Below, in pieces: positions 62,976 through 64,000 of a stretch of 64,000 nucleotides of DNA. The first letter of the stretch is position 1. Each line of letters begins with the position of its first letter. The notes under the pieces were generated by a model. The model saw only the letters and a program-made list of their open reading frames with translations, had not been told where the DNA came from and did no database searches. A program made the translations under genes and the position numbers. This DNA comes from Davidsoniella eucalypti (lineage: Eukaryota > Ascomycota > Sordariomycetes > Microascales > Ceratocystidaceae), in NCBI GenBank assembly GCA_004009845.1, contig RMBW01000088.1:1-64000 (forward strand), read 5' to 3'.

Positions 62976-63700
62976 AGGATTTGCTGTGGTTTTTGTTTCT
63001 ATTTTTCATGTTTTATTTACCTTACTGTTCTATGTGTTTGTTTTCATGTTTTACTACCCTTTTTTTTTGTATTTGTTTTTGCTGCTCGTAATGGAGGTAT
63101 GGACCACTAGTTCTTCGGGGCTAGGGGACGGTGTCGTCCCGAACATAAAGCTATTGAGTTTTTCGAGCGGAGTTTCCACTAGGCTCTCCGCCAGTCAGGA
63201 ATCCTGTGCGACCTGGAACCCCACTTCAGGCACAACAAAGAGGAAGACTCCGGCCGACGAGCCGATTGGGGATTCGAGGAGGTTGGATTGCGCAAGCTCT
63301 ACGGCCTGACAATCGTCACGCTTCACGGGGAACACTCCTTAAGGGAAGCAGCTACCATTCTGAACAAGAGTTACAACGTTAAGATTGGTAAATGCCCCCC
63401 CTGGAAGCTGGCGAGCAGTTCTACCCCATGGTGTTCTCCCAGGGCGAATCGATGGACCCGAAGTCTGAAACTACGTTCAAGATACTACAACAACGTATGT
63501 CAAAGACCACTTCAGCCTGGCTCGCCAGAACCGTGGGCATCCTGATGGCTGAAACCCGAGTTGAGGCCCATTGGGTGACCCGGGGAGTGGCTCGAGAAGG
63601 CCGCATGGGTGACGGCGCAACACTCCCAGTCTGTCCCTCGGACTTGGGGAATCAAGATGAGGACGATTTCGCGGATTGTGAGGAGGGCTTCCTGGCCTGA
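62976..63700 (+). other. Unassigned reading frames, possible LINE 3' sequence or another relic
   Basis: Overlapping plus-strand frames (63288-63545, 63392-63700) encode pieces such as TIVTLHGEHSLREAATILNK and WLARTVGILMAETRVEAH and end at a stop at 63698-63700. I recognise no family. They are GC-richer than their flanks and follow the LINE end directly, so they may be 3' LINE sequence, an ORF1 piece or a captured host fragment. The final 300 bp of the window are AT-rich with nothing recognised. Confidence 0.35.
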
Positions 63701-64000
63701 GGAGCATGTGAATGATGTTTTGATTGGGTGCTGCTTTCTTTCGATGATTCTACAACTGTGACAAGGGTTTTTAGCTCTTCTTGTTTCCTCTATATTGTTT
63801 TTACTGCTTCTTTCTACTATTTTCCTCTACTATTACCTTTCTTTGCTTTGCACTTATCGCTACATTTCAACCTAGTCTTTACACTTTAAAATTGCCAAAA
63901 CAACTTTAATATACAGGCACAACTTTAGATATCTGTCCCGTCCAATCCGGCGTCGTATGATCTTAATGATTTAGGTAAACGTTAAATATAATCAAATCAA

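Noticed and set aside
1..64000. CRISPR arrays, rRNA genes, tRNA genes
   Set aside because: No regularly spaced repeats or RNA-gene signatures could be supported on either strand.

Overview
The window is nuclear DNA of a filamentous fungus, most likely a Pezizomycotina ascomycete. Evidence: protein-coding genes split by short GT-AG introns (53-109 nt, one of 399 nt), CTAAC-type branch points just ahead of 3' splice sites, CT-rich promoters, and a gene set (Hsp88, eIF5A, eIF5B, Rrn7, Vps52, Mms1-N/CPSF-A protein, PTEN-type phosphatase) typical of that group. I cannot name a genus. All exon borders below were read by eye from splice signals and reading-frame continuity.

Layout. 0.2-1.9 kb: Rrn7 of RNA polymerase I (-). 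2.1-3.3 kb: a 1.15-kb retroposon-like insertion flanked by a perfect 14-bp target-site duplication. 3.6-4.6 kb: eIF5A (-). 5.9-8.0 kb: Vps52 of GARP (+), converging on a TBC1D20/Gyp8-type Rab GAP (8.3-9.7 kb, -). 9.7-17.0 kb: 7.3 kb without a recognisable gene, its right half pyrimidine-rich. 17.0-21.3 kb: a 1351-residue DDB1/CPSF160/Mms1-type propeller protein (+). 21.9-22.2 kb: broken C-terminus of a MULE transposase. 23.4-26.6 kb: eIF5B (+). 27.4-29.9 kb: Hsp88/Hsp110 (-), with a five-unit heat shock element in the promoter region it shares with a ribosomal-L1-domain nucleolar protein (31.6-32.9 kb, +). 33.5-34.3 kb: F-box/membrane protein (-). 34.3-38.6 kb: mostly gene-free, with a decayed duplicate of the next gene. 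38.6-39.9 kb: a four-helix MARVEL-like membrane protein with a proline-rich tail (+). 41.9-43.5 kb: PTEN-like phosphatase (-). 43.5-52.8 kb: 9.3 kb with no recognisable gene.

52.8-64 kb is a decaying accessory region. It holds the 5' part of a Tad-like LINE with an inverted endonuclease segment, a frameshifted P-loop NTPase of a large uncharacterised (Crinkler-associated) family, a broken alpha/beta hydrolase, one intact orphan ORF (349 aa), an FMN-dependent monooxygenase fragment and a 5'-truncated LINE RNase H end inserted in it. Several of the lesions seen here are C:G to T:A type.

The left two thirds are housekeeping genes for rRNA transcription and processing, translation, trafficking and protein folding, each with its own promoter; there is no operon-like logic. 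The most unusual content is the TSD-flanked retroposon with a diverged partner 50 kb away, the inverted LINE, the NTPase pseudogene with a visible 13-bp duplication, and the heat shock element.
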